This document shows, piece by piece, positions 18,018 to 26,010 of a DNA stretch of 64,000 nt. Under the pieces are notes generated by a model that worked only from the letters and a program-made list of their open reading frames with translations, ran no database searches and was not told the DNA's origin. The stretch comes from Opitutaceae bacterium (GTDB lineage Bacteria > Verrucomicrobiota > Verrucomicrobiia > Opitutales > Opitutaceae), in contig JADJTK010000008.1 in the NCBI GenBank assembly GCA_016711225.1, forward strand, positions 124,001 through 188,000. Reading direction: 5' to 3'. How positions within the stretch are numbered: position 1 is the stretch's first letter; the number at the start of each line of letters is the position of its first letter. The position numbers and the translations under genes are program-made.

Positions 18018-18670
18018 GGTCCGAAGGCGAGCAGGTTGTCGGCATTGGCGGCGGTACCGGAAGGCGGTGTGCCGTCCCAGGTGGCAGGATCGGCCGGCAG
18101 TTCCGCCATCCCATCCGGCCCGGCCGAGAAGAGTAGCGGCGTGTGCGCGGTCCAGGCCGGGCCGGTCTTGTAGCAATACAGATAGCGCCTGCCCCACGGA
18201 TCGAGGAAGGCGTTGGCGGATTGGGCGGACGTCCCAGCGGCGGGCAGATCGCCCGACTGCAGGGCAAACGCGGAGAGCGTCACGGTGCTGCGCGCCACCA
18301 TCGGTACAAGCGTCGCGCCCGGTCCGCGACGCCCGGTGAGCGCATTGAAGAGGATCCCCGGTCCATCATCCAGGGCAGCGACACCGGCGGGATCGTTGGC
18401 CGCGGCAGCTGTTTGGGGGTAATCCCCAAAAGTAGTGCGGTAGGTTTCCAGCGCGTGCGCCAATACAGCGAGATCGGAGCGACAGCGGGCGCGGTGCGCC
18501 CGCTCCGTCGCCCCGCCCGTCGCAGTGAAAGCGATGGCGACCAACAGCCCTACGAGGGCGATCACTGTCAGCACTTCAATCAGGGTGAAGGCCGAGACGC
18601 GGCGCGCTCGCGCGCTGCAGGGCCAAGAGGCTCGCCGCAAGCCGTTGTGGGATGACAACGGACGGTCCAT
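18014..18670 (-). CDS. Type II secretion GspG-like pseudopilin, first gene of the array
   Basis: The ATG at 18670 gives 218 residues. The prepilin segment AFTLIEVLTVIALVGLLVAI (about 27-46) has Ala at -1. RCRSDLAVLAHALETYRTTFG and DYPQT follow, and the C-terminal region carries DPWGRRYLYCYKTGP plus FSAGPDGMAE. DPWG...Y and SxGxDG are the signature of GspG major pseudopilins, so this is the best candidate for the main fibre subunit. A second G-like gene follows with a 4-base overlap. No clear promoter was identified in the GC-rich sequence upstream. Confidence 0.87.
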   Translation of the reverse strand: MDRPLSSHNGLRRASWPCSARARRVSAFTLIEVLTVIALVGLLVAIAFTATGGATERAHRARCRSDLAVLAHALETYRTTFGDYPQTAAAANDPAGVAALDDGPGILFNALTGRRGPGATLVPMVARSTVTLSAFALQSGDLPAAGTSAQSANAFLDPWGRRYLYCYKTGPAWTAHTPLLFSAGPDGMAELPADPATWDGTPPSGTAANADNLLAFGP

Positions 18671-19160
18671 CGCGCGCGCAAAGGGAATCCCCAAAAAACG
18701 CGGCCGCAACGTCGATCTTGGCCGTGGGCGCACGCTATGCCCTTGCGGGCCGGTGGGCACCGGCTAGTAACAAGCACGTCACCACGACCGCCACCCTGTG
18801 CACCCGTACCACCCCACCCCAACAGCGCCGCGTCGTGCCGATTCCCCGGCAGCCACTCCCGTGGCCGCCCCCGCCCCGCCCGGCGCAGCTGCCGTCGTCT
18901 CCCCACGGCTTGCCCCTCCTGCCGGCGCCCCTCCCTTCACCTACGATTCGCCCGCCCGCCATAATCATACCCCCGCCCGCCCGAAAGCAGGCCAACGCTC
19001 GACCTACGACCGCCGCCGCGCCGGAAACCGCGACCGAGTCCAGCCGGCCCGTTCCATCCGCATCTATGACCGGGTCTCCCGACCCACACTGCCGCAGGGT
19101 CTCCTCCCTCGCCACGGAGCGTCCGGGCGCCCCCGCCATCCCGACCGCGAACCCTCCGAG
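18671..19160. other. Unassigned stretch upstream of the RHS tip
   Basis: Several frames are open, but all give Pro/Arg/Ala-rich translations, so no gene is assigned. TYDRRRAGNRD near 19003 loosely recalls the YD-repeat TYDxAGNRT of RHS proteins, so this may be a decayed RHS body. Promoters of the pseudopilin array (minus) should also lie here. Confidence 0.4.
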
Positions 19161-19900
19161 CACGACTATGGCGCCGTGGCCGTAAGACTTTGGCTATCCA
19201 GAGATCCCATCGGGGAGGAGGGCGGGAAGAATTTGTACGGGATGGTCGGAAATGATCCGGTGGACTATTGGGATCTTCTCGGGTTGGTCAGCAAAGAGCG
19301 CTGGGCTCAGCTCATAGAGAAATGCAAAGCCATTCTTCCTCGGGATGGGGAAAGGAGATTTACGGGCGACAATGCGCTTCGAGATGCAAATTTGAATGAT
19401 CTGCTCAGGTTGGCAGCCATGGGTACCCATCCGAAATTTGGATCATCAATGTACGCATGGAGTTACTGGGTGCTGCCCGATTCGGGAAACGGGTATGTCC
19501 GGAAGGGCTTATATACAAGTGGCCTATCGGGGAAAGGCCTTATGATGGACGTGCCGTATTACGGTTCGGAGGTCTCCCCTCTAGTGCAGTCGCAAGACAG
19601 GTCTGCGAAATACTCTGCTGGCCATAGCCACTCGCGATCAATTTACGATGGTGATACTTTCAGACGTGCTGGTCCTGGTTCCGAACGGTTTTCAGGGGAG
19701 AATGGCGTTCGGGGAGACAAGACCACCGCTGATAACCTAGGAATGACCACACTATTCTTGCTGACTCCGACTATGGTATTCGGGCATATGACCCGAAGGA
19801 TAAGTCTGACGTCGATTACCTAGAAGCGCTTGGCGGCGAGTATAAGAAGGACTTCCCTGACCTCATCGAATGTCTTCGTTGTGACGGATTCCCAAAATGA
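19161..19900 (+). pseudogene. RHS-repeat protein tip with candidate JAB-like C-terminal toxin domain, truncated and frameshifted
   Basis: The region opens with the end of the RHS core: DYGAVAVRLWLSRDPIGEE, then NLYGMVGNDPVDYWDLLGL, the standard boundary before a polymorphic C-terminal domain. The tip continues through YAWSYWVLPDSGNG, KYSAGHSHSRSIYDGD and ENGVRGDKTTADNLGMTTLF. The HSH...D...A..LGM pattern followed by an aromatic YDP resembles JAB/MPN-type metallopeptidase toxins; this is inference. The frame breaks at about 19760. Adding one base gives LADSDYGIRAYDPKDKSD and carries on to FPK and TGA at 19898-19900, overlapping the next gene. The RHS body upstream is missing, so this is an orphan tip. 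G+C is clearly lower than in its surroundings, a sign of transfer. Confidence 0.72.
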
Positions 19901-20379
19901 ACAGAACTCGACGTGTGATTTTGGCGGTTCTTGCGCTCGCGGCCTGCGGCCTTCTACTTGCTGTTCCAGGCTCATCGGAACCTGATAGATATGCTATTAC
20001 GTCATTGATTAGGGTATTGGCCGATCCCCGTGCATTTCACGGTCGAAATATCATGACGCGGGGTTTTCTGTTCCAGGACAATCATGAATGGTACGTGTGT
20101 TACTCGACAGAGGTTTGGAAACTCGACCCGATAGAAGGTGGTGTCTTGTTGTGCATTCCAAATGGTGGGCTATTCGTTCCGAAGGATGAGAGATTTGTTA
20201 GCGGAGTGCCGGTACTTCTCACCGGAAGGCTTATGATCGCCAAGGGTATCCCTGAATCCGATGACTCTGCCTTACGGTTGTATGTTGAGATAGGAAAAGG
20301 GAATGGGATTACCTTGTTGGGGGCATCTATCAACGGATCGAAGCCAGCCGCAACGGCAGCAGAACGAGCCAAAAAATAG
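19897..20379 (+). CDS. Candidate immunity lipoprotein, OB-fold-like
   Basis: The ATG overlaps the TGA of the frame-restored toxin tip (ATGA at 19897-19900), implying coupled translation. The 160-residue product has a lipoprotein signal: basic NRTRR, a hydrophobic core and the lipobox LAAC with Cys17. The mature part has ITSLIRVLADPRAFHGRNIM then TRGFLFQDNHEWYVCYS, the strand pattern of small OB-fold immunity proteins (a 'pekydGk.v.v.Gyl' type segment). Position directly after a polymorphic toxin is the classic immunity position. A periplasmic location would suit an antagonist of a secreted peptidase. G+C is low like the toxin part. No family assignment was possible. Confidence 0.68.
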   Translation: MNRTRRVILAVLALAACGLLLAVPGSSEPDRYAITSLIRVLADPRAFHGRNIMTRGFLFQDNHEWYVCYSTEVWKLDPIEGGVLLCIPNGGLFVPKDERFVSGVPVLLTGRLMIAKGIPESDDSALRLYVEIGKGNGITLLGASINGSKPAATAAERAKK

Positions 20380-20491
20380 GGCCAGGCTTTGGGGCTTGTG
20401 GTAGTCACCAAAGTCCAACAGCGCAGAACCAAGCGGCACGCCTCGCGCCAGGTCTCCGCAGCCCTCGATCTATCACGAGCCCTACTTCCTC

Positions 20492-20541
20492 GTATGCGTC
20501 CGCCCGGGAGGGACCTAACAGGGACAGGTCAGGGACCTAAC
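20492..20541. repeat. Solo IS66-end copy plus tandem repeat at IS insertion point
   Basis: GTATGCGTCCGCCCGGG (20492-20508) repeats exactly the outer 17 bases of the IS66 left end that begins 50 bases later. It is followed by GACCTAACAGGGACAGGTC (20512-20530) and GACCTAAC (20534-20541). The longer unit recurs right of the IS at 22926-22944, so the IS interrupts a tandem repeat. Confidence 0.75.
20534..20541. repeat. IS66 target-site duplication, left copy
   Basis: GACCTAAC; the identical 8-mer is at 22926-22933 immediately beyond the right inverted repeat. Eight bases is the duplication length typical of IS66. Confidence 0.85.
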
Positions 20542-20562
20542 GTATGCGTCCGCCCGGGTGCC
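20542..20562. repeat. IS66 left inverted repeat
   Basis: 21 bases starting GTATGCG; pairs with 22905-22925 with two mismatches. Confidence 0.85.
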
Positions 20563-20573
20563 TTATTGACAGA

Positions 20574-20640
20574 TAGCAATGGTGACAACGTGGAGATCGA
20601 AGTTGTCACAAGCTGGAGCTAGCAATGGTGGCCATTGCTA
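20574..20640. repeat. Nested inverted repeats inside the IS66 left end
   Basis: GTGACAAC (20582-20589) pairs with GTTGTCAC (20602-20609). TAGCAATGG (20620-20628) pairs with CCATTGCTA (20632-20640). TAGCAATGGTG is also a direct repeat at 20574 and 20620. These may be a terminator or transposase-binding sites downstream of tnpC. Confidence 0.55.
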
Positions 20641-20659
20641 GGGGCTGATGATCCCTGCC

Positions 20660-22138
20660 TTAGGCGGCGGGCTTCCAGTTGGCCGGGAGTAGGACGGAGA
20701 AGTCGCTCTTGCTGTTCATGGCTGGTAGGCGGGCGAGGACGTCCTTGAGGTAGGCGAACGGATCGATCCCACGGCGTTGGCAGGAGACCACCAGCGAGTA
20801 GATGACCGCCGCGCGGTCGCCGGCGTCGGGGTGCCCGACGAACAGCCAGTTCTTCTTGCCGAGGGCCGATGGGCGAATGGAGTTCTCGACTCCATTGGTA
20901 TCAAGTTTGGTGCGGCCGTGATCGCAGTGGGCAACCAAAGAGTTCCAGTGGTTGAGCAGATAGCTGCAGGCCTTGCCGAGCAACGACTGCGGCAGAGCCT
21001 TGCCGCGCAGGTGCGCAGCGACGCGTTTGAGCAACGCCAGCGTGGGGCTTGAAGTGGCTGGACCGCAGCGCGCAGCGCAGCCGGGCCCCGACGCGCTGCC
21101 CATCCCATCGTTTCTCCCACTGGTAGAGCGTGCCGATGAGCCGCAGGATAAAGCCGGCGCGGCCAGGCGCGGACGGGAGGGCCTCGGTGAACTTGCGGCG
21201 GGCATGGGCCCAGCAGCTCAGCCAGATCACGCCGGGGTTGTCGGCGACGTACTGCGGATACGCTTCGTAGCCGTCGGAGTGGAGCAGTCCCTGGTAATCC
21301 TTGAGCAGAGGCGGCAGTTCCTCGTGCCGGCGACTCATCCGCCAGAAGAAGACGGCATCGCTGCCGGGGCGACTGAGCACCCACAGCCAGCCGGTGGAGG
21401 TCTGGCCGCGGGGATGATCGGGGTCGTTGCAGTGGATCGGAGTCTCGTCGAACTGCACGTATCCGCCCTTTAGGAGCTCGGCGTGCATCAAACGATGCAG
21501 CGGTTCGAGCCAGCACGAGGTTTGGGCGATCCAGTCGGAGAGGGTCTGGCGCGGGATCGGCGCGCCCCAGCGGGCGAGCATCTTTTCCTGACGGTAAAGC
21601 GGGAGGTGGTCGACGTACTTGGCCGTCGTCACCCAGGCCAGTAGCCCCCGCCGAGGCGTAGCCGCCGGTCACCGGCCGGGCCGGCGCGGGGGGCGAGCAA
21701 CGGGGGCTGCGCGCGGTCGGTCTTATCTGGAACTTTGGACGCACGATCTCGCGCCTGAACAGCTTGGGCGGGACGATCTCGATCTCGAAGGTGCGCTCTC
21801 GCCGATCTCCTGGCAGGCTTCGGGCTGGGCCTTCACCTCCTCGGGCAATGTGACGACGGTCTCCTGCACGGGCAGCTTCGCGAAGGCTTCGCTAGCGAGC
21901 GGGCGCTTGGTCGGCGCGCTGCGCTCGTAGCTGACCTTCTGGACCGGCGCCTCGATGCGGGCGGCGAGCTTCTCGAGGGTGTCGATCTCAAGCAGCAACT
22001 GGGCCCGGTCGAGGCGCTCGCCCTTGCCGCCGCCAAAGAGCTGCCTTTGAACCACTCGATCTGCGCCCGCAGCACCGCCATCTCCTGCTGGAGAGTGGTG
22101 ATCTGGCTCTCCTTGTTCGAGAGTCGGCACGCTGTCAC
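20660..22138 (-). pseudogene. tnpC: IS66 transposase TnpC, multiply frameshifted
   Basis: The DDE transposase of IS66 is recognisable in pieces. The N-terminal zipper is SNKESQITTLQQEMAVLRAQ (from a possible GTG at 22138), then QLFGGGKGERLDRAQLLL in a second frame. The catalytic core has VQFDETPI (first Asp), LLHSDGYEAYPQY (second Asp) and WAHARRKF in a third frame. KLDTNGVENSIRPSALGKKN (catalytic Glu) and the C-terminal tail ending NWKPAA follow after another shift near 21050. At least three shifts are needed (about 22040, 21700-21790 and 21050). Summed length fits a roughly 490-510-residue TnpC. Confidence 0.88.
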
Positions 22139-22160
22139 CAATAGCAGGCGACGTGCCGGT

Positions 22161-22506
22161 TTACCCTTCGTACCAGGCCTTTTGGCAGCCATCTTTGAGG
22201 TCGATTCCCGCCAGCAACATCGTCAGCGCCGGAGCACTGAGTGCGAGCTTCGCGGCGTCGCGCCCCACTGGCCAACTGGAAGCGCCCCTTCTCCAGCCGC
22301 TTGGCGAAGATCCATACGCCGGAGCCATCCCAATACAGCAGCTTGATGCGGTTTGCGGTCCTTGTTGGTGAACGCGAACAGCGCGCCCTGCCGGGGATCC
22401 TCGCGCAGCTCTGCTCAACCTGCGCCCACAGCCCGTTGAACTGCTGACGCATGCCCACTGGCTCGACGGCCGGTAGATTTACGAGCGCGTGGGGAAAAGT
22501 GAGCAT
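22161..22506 (-). pseudogene. tnpB: IS66 accessory protein TnpB, frameshifted
   Basis: From the ATG at 22506 the frame reads LTFPHALVNLPAVEPVGMRQ, then the diagnostic TnpB segment NRIKLLYWDGSGVWIFAKRL. The end, LLAGIDLKDGCQKAWYEG, is in a different frame, so net frame is lost twice between about 22420 and 22250. The span (346 bases) equals the usual 115-residue length plus one base. TnpB is required for IS66 transposition in known members. Confidence 0.85.
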
Positions 22507-22508
22507 CG

Positions 22509-22867
22509 TTATTGTCCACGCAACAGCCGCACCAATACCGCCACCTCCGCGGCGACGCGCCCACGGATCGTCACGCCATCGGGCAGTGTGACCTCCAGCG
22601 CGCTCGCCGCCGCCCCGCGCCAGGGCAGCTCCGCGAACTGCACCGCCCCAGCCACCGTGCCTGCGGCTGCCGCCCGACGACGCTGCATAGCCGGGAGACG
22701 AGCGTGTGCACATTGACGCATTCCCTGTCGGCAAACGCCTTCTGCGTCAATCCGCTGCGGTCGTACGCCGCCAGCAGCTCCGCCCGCCGCTGCTTGTTGC
22801 TGACTTGTCGCCCACGGCGATCCCGCGTGGACCCGCTATCGACTACCTCTGTGGTGAGGGTTCGCAT
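22509..22867 (-). pseudogene. tnpA: IS66 accessory protein TnpA, frameshifted
   Basis: From the ATG at 22867 the frame shows a helix-turn-helix region, NKQRRAELLAAYDRSGLTQK then FADRECVNVHTLVSRL. A break near 22690 moves to the frame of MQRRRAAAAGTVAGAVQF, FAELPWRG and LEVTLPDGVTIRG. One missing base restores a roughly 119-residue IS66 TnpA. It ends 2 bases before tnpB starts. Confidence 0.82.
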
Positions 22868-22904
22868 CCACCCACTTTACCCGATCAGGCTCACTCCGGT
22901 AGGC

Positions 22905-22925
22905 GGCACCCGGCCGGACGAATAC
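22905..22925. repeat. IS66 right inverted repeat
   Basis: Complement of the left end with two mismatches; followed by the right GACCTAAC duplication at 22926-22933. Confidence 0.85.
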
Positions 22926-22998
22926 GACCTAACAGGGACAGGTCGGGAATTTTAGACATAAGGCCACTTGTGGTTACAATGCCGGCAAAGGAGGGGTT

Positions 22999-23982
22999 AT
23001 GAGAGTGGGCCGAATGAAGATTGCGCCGGAGGTTGGAGAGGCGGCCTACCACTGTATGACACGAGTGGTGGCCGGGGAGCGGTTGCTCGACGACACGGCC
23101 AAGGAAGTGCTGCGCAAGCAACTCTGGTTGGTGGCGGAATTCTGCGGGGTGGAGGTCCTCACCTACGCGATCATGAGCAACCACTTCCATGTGCTGCTCA
23201 AGGTGCCCAAGAAGACGACGCCCCCGGATGAGGAACTCCTGCGCCGCTACAAGCTGCTCCACCCCAAGCCAACCAGGTACCAAGTCCACCGCCTCGAGGC
23301 AATCGAGACGGTGCTTGCCAGCGGGGCGCCCGCGGGCGAGGCGTGGCGGCAGCGCGTGCTGGCGCTCATGGGCGACGTCTCCGCCTTTATGAAGCTCCTC
23401 AAGCAGCGCTTCGCCATCTGGTTCAACAAGGCCCACCACCGCTACGGCACCCTCTTTGCGGAGCGCTTCAAGTCCGTCCTGATCGAGCCCTCCGACCATG
23501 TGCTATGTACGGTGGCCTGCTATATCGACCTCAACCCCGTGCGCGCCGGGTTGGTCAAGGATCCCAAGGACTACCGGTTCTGTGGTTACGCCGAGGCCGT
23601 GGCCGGCCACCAGCCCGCCCGTGCCGGGCTGTGCCGCCTGCACGGGCCCGACTGGGACCACGCCCACGCGGCGCACCGTCTCGGGCTGTTCGGCACCGGG
23701 GCGGCCCGTCGGTTTGCTGGCGCCACGATCACGGCAGCCTCGTTCGCCAAGGTGTTGCGCTCACACGGCCAGTTGCCCCTGGCGACAGTGCTGCGTTGCC
23801 GGGTTCGCTACTTCACCGACGCAGCCGTGCTCGGGTCGCAGGCCTTCGTGGCCACCCAACTCGCGGTGTACCGACGCCGTTACGGCATGCGCAGCCGTAC
23901 CGCGCCGCGTGCTCTGCTACCGGTGACCGATTGGGGCGGCCTCACCGCCCTGCGCGGTCTGCGCCGGAATCCGTTCGGGTAG
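22999..23982 (+). CDS. REP-associated tyrosine transposase (RAYT, IS200-like Y1 family)
   Basis: This 327-residue HUH nuclease has the metal pair His62/His64 in TYAIMSNHFHVLLKV. The candidate nucleophile is Tyr175 in ACYIDLNPVRAGLV, the YIxxNP form of RAYTs. The start has MKIAP...AAYHCMTRVVAGERLL, matching the usual RAYT opening (YHCxxRxxxGE). Unlike most genes here it has a strong ribosome site (AAAGGAGGGG, ending 2 bases before ATG 22999), hinting at a foreign origin. RAYTs nick and move palindromic REP elements as single copies. Candidate REP-like repeats occur at 32604, 32701 and 41908. The frame is intact. Confidence 0.92.
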   Translation: MRVGRMKIAPEVGEAAYHCMTRVVAGERLLDDTAKEVLRKQLWLVAEFCGVEVLTYAIMSNHFHVLLKVPKKTTPPDEELLRRYKLLHPKPTRYQVHRLEAIETVLASGAPAGEAWRQRVLALMGDVSAFMKLLKQRFAIWFNKAHHRYGTLFAERFKSVLIEPSDHVLCTVACYIDLNPVRAGLVKDPKDYRFCGYAEAVAGHQPARAGLCRLHGPDWDHAHAAHRLGLFGTGAARRFAGATITAASFAKVLRSHGQLPLATVLRCRVRYFTDAAVLGSQAFVATQLAVYRRRYGMRSRTAPRALLPVTDWGGLTALRGLRRNPFG

Positions 23983-24163
23983 CGGGGGCAAAACGGTCAG
24001 GAATCAAATTCTGCCAGCCCGACGACCCAGCGCGCCCTAGATTTCTGGTTACGCTACTCCGCCAACCACCGCCGCAAACACCGGCTCACACTGGCCGGCA
24101 TGCCCTCCCCCAACCACATACCCGGCCAGCCGTCGCGCGCCGGCTTGGTGGACCTTTAGTCCC

Positions 24164-24604
24164 TCATGCCCCTGGCTTGGCCGTGCGACGCGGGCTCCCG
24201 CTGGTTGCCTTGGCCGGGCCGGCTTTGCGTCTCAAAAAATCTGCGATATCCGCCAGCCGTACCGGCCACTCGGCGATCCGCTCGCCGTCAGCCGTCACCG
24301 ATTCGTGTTCGGGGATCCGCCCTTTCTCCGGGTCGAACCCCGCCGGGAACTGCCGGTCCTGAATCATCGCCTTGTCGTCCAGCCGATAGACCACCCAAGC
24401 CCGCGAGACCGAGTCGGCCTCGCTGACCACAGGAAGCACCACCTTCTTCTTTCGGCCGAGCAGGGCCGCCAACTCGCGGAGCCAAACCGCTTCCACCGCG
24501 GTGGTGGAGGCCGCGCCCTGGACCCGGAACGCTTCGCTGAACGAGCCGGCCTGCAGGCGCGCAAGCCGCTTCCGGCGATCCGTAAACTGGATAAAGAAGA
24601 GCAT
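24164..24604 (-). CDS. Hypothetical protein downstream of glgC
   Basis: This 146-residue soluble protein begins LFFIQFTDRRKRLARLQAGS. The middle part KVVLPVVSEADSVSRAWVVY looks like a globular beta-containing core, and the tail is basic and probably disordered (RRKAGPAKATSGSPRRTAK). No family was recognised. It starts 21 bases after the glgC stop on the same strand, so it is probably cotranscribed. Its 3' end lies near the right side of the mobile-element region. Confidence 0.6.
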   Translation of the reverse strand: MLFFIQFTDRRKRLARLQAGSFSEAFRVQGAASTTAVEAVWLRELAALLGRKKKVVLPVVSEADSVSRAWVVYRLDDKAMIQDRQFPAGFDPEKGRIPEHESVTADGERIAEWPVRLADIADFLRRKAGPAKATSGSPRRTAKPGA

Positions 24605-24625
24605 CGCGGCCGACGGCCTGCGGAC

Positions 24626-25912
24626 TCAGACCACGGTGCCGCTGGGCACAATCGCTCCCTTGGACACCACCAAGATGCCGTCGACGATGGCGATGCCGTC
24701 GCGCACATGGCCGTTGGGCTTGCCCACCGGGTTGAGCGAAACGTTGTCGCCGATACGGGCGTTCTTGTCGATGATCGCGGTGCGGAAGTTGCAGTTGCGG
24801 CCGATGCCGATGTTGGGGATGCCCTTGGCGGCGTTGGCGGCGATGTCCGCCTCCGATTCGTAGAAGTCGGCGCCCATCATCACCACATCTTCCAGGTCCA
24901 CGCCTTCGCGCAGGACCGAGCGAATACCGACGACGCAGCGCTTGATGTGCGCCTGGGTGATGAGGCTGCCGTCGCCGATGATGGCGTGGTCGATCGTGCA
25001 GAGGTTCACCTTCGTGGCCGGCAGGTAGCGGGGGTGGGTGTAGATCGGATCGATCTGGGTGAAGAAGTTGAAGGCCGGCAGCGGATGCGCGAGCTGGAGA
25101 TTGGCCTCGAAGAAGGCGCGCACAGTGCCGATGTCCTCCCAGTACCCTTCAAAGATATGGCTGAAAAGGCGTTTCTTGCCGAGGAGACCAGGGATGATCT
25201 CCTTGCCGAAATCGGTCATGTTATTGTCGAGCGCCTCTTGGAGCACCTCACGCTTGAAGACGTAGATGCCCATCGAGGCCAGGCAGCGCTTCTCGTTGGA
25301 TCGGGTCTTGAGCAGTTGCTCGATGGCCGGACCGACGGCAAGGCTCTGGATCACCGCCGGGTCCTTGGGCTTTTCGACGAAGGAATCAATCGAGAGGTCG
25401 TCATGCACGCGCATCAGGCCCAGCCCTTCGATGGCGGAGGTGGGCAGGGCGATGGCGGCGATCGTCACATCGGCGGCAGTACGGATGTGCTGGTCGATGA
25501 TCTGGCGGAAATCCATCCGGTAGAGCTGGTCGCCGGAGAGCACGAGCACCAGGTCGTGCGGGTAGTTGCGGAAATGGGTGAGATTGCGCCGCACGGCATC
25601 GGCGGTGCCCTGGTACCAGTCGGTGGTCTTCTCGGTCTGCTCGGCCGAGAGGATGTCGACAAAACCGCCGCCGAAAGTGTCGAAGTTGTAAGTATTCTGG
25701 ATATGCCGATGCAGCGAGGCGGTGTTGAACTGCGTGAGCAGGAAGATCCGGTTGATGCCGCTGTTGAGGCAGTTGCTGATCGGGATGTCGACAATGCGGT
25801 ATTTGCCGGCCAAGGGCACCGCCGGCTTGCAGCGCTCCTTCGTCAAAGGATAGAGCCGGGTGCCCCGGCCGCCGCCCATGATCACCGCCACCACTGGAGA
25901 ACGTGTTGTCAT
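24626..25912 (-). CDS. glgC: Glucose-1-phosphate adenylyltransferase
   Basis: GlgC makes ADP-glucose, the committed step of glycogen synthesis. From the ATG at 25912 the 428-residue protein shows VIMGGGRGTRLYPLTKERCK (nucleotide loop), KYRIVDIPISNCLNSG, the sugar-binding SGDQLYRMD, and SFVEKPKDP with the conserved Glu-Lys. GYWEDIGTVRAFFEAN follows, and the C-terminal left-handed beta-helix contains the allosteric region, ending GILVVSKGAIVPSGTVV. The upstream in-frame extension is not conserved-looking. It is divergent from glmS across 98 bases, which must hold both promoters. Confidence 0.95.
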   Translation of the reverse strand: MTTRSPVVAVIMGGGRGTRLYPLTKERCKPAVPLAGKYRIVDIPISNCLNSGINRIFLLTQFNTASLHRHIQNTYNFDTFGGGFVDILSAEQTEKTTDWYQGTADAVRRNLTHFRNYPHDLVLVLSGDQLYRMDFRQIIDQHIRTAADVTIAAIALPTSAIEGLGLMRVHDDLSIDSFVEKPKDPAVIQSLAVGPAIEQLLKTRSNEKRCLASMGIYVFKREVLQEALDNNMTDFGKEIIPGLLGKKRLFSHIFEGYWEDIGTVRAFFEANLQLAHPLPAFNFFTQIDPIYTHPRYLPATKVNLCTIDHAIIGDGSLITQAHIKRCVVGIRSVLREGVDLEDVVMMGADFYESEADIAANAAKGIPNIGIGRNCNFRTAIIDKNARIGDNVSLNPVGKPNGHVRDGIAIVDGILVVSKGAIVPSGTVV

Positions 25913-26010
25913 TTTTTCCGCGAAAGTTTTGTAGCCTATTTGTTCCAGGCAAATGCCTTGCTCCGACCGTAGCGGCGGCCACAGCATCGTAAAACAAAAA
26001 CCGGAAATAT

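Larger units (their letters stand above)
20542..22925 (-). mobile_element. IS66-family insertion sequence, 2384 bp, decayed
   Basis: The ends are defined by inverted repeats GTATGCGTCCGCCCGGGTGCC (left, 20542-20562) and its near-complement at 22905-22925 (19 of 21 positions match), bracketed by the 8-bp direct repeat GACCTAAC. Ends beginning GTA and 8-bp duplications are IS66 hallmarks. Inside, on the minus strand, are tnpA (22867-22509), tnpB (22506-22161) and tnpC (about 22138-20660), the standard order. All three carry frame breaks, so the element is probably immobile unless the breaks are sequencing errors. It sits between the toxin/immunity pair and the RAYT gene. Confidence 0.9.

Noticed and set aside
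24305..25972. Long open frame opposite glgC
   Set aside because: Shadow frame; glgC motifs lie on the other strand.
25913..26010. Possible glmS ribozyme
   Set aside because: Only 98 bases separate glgC and glmS, and no ribozyme core is seen.
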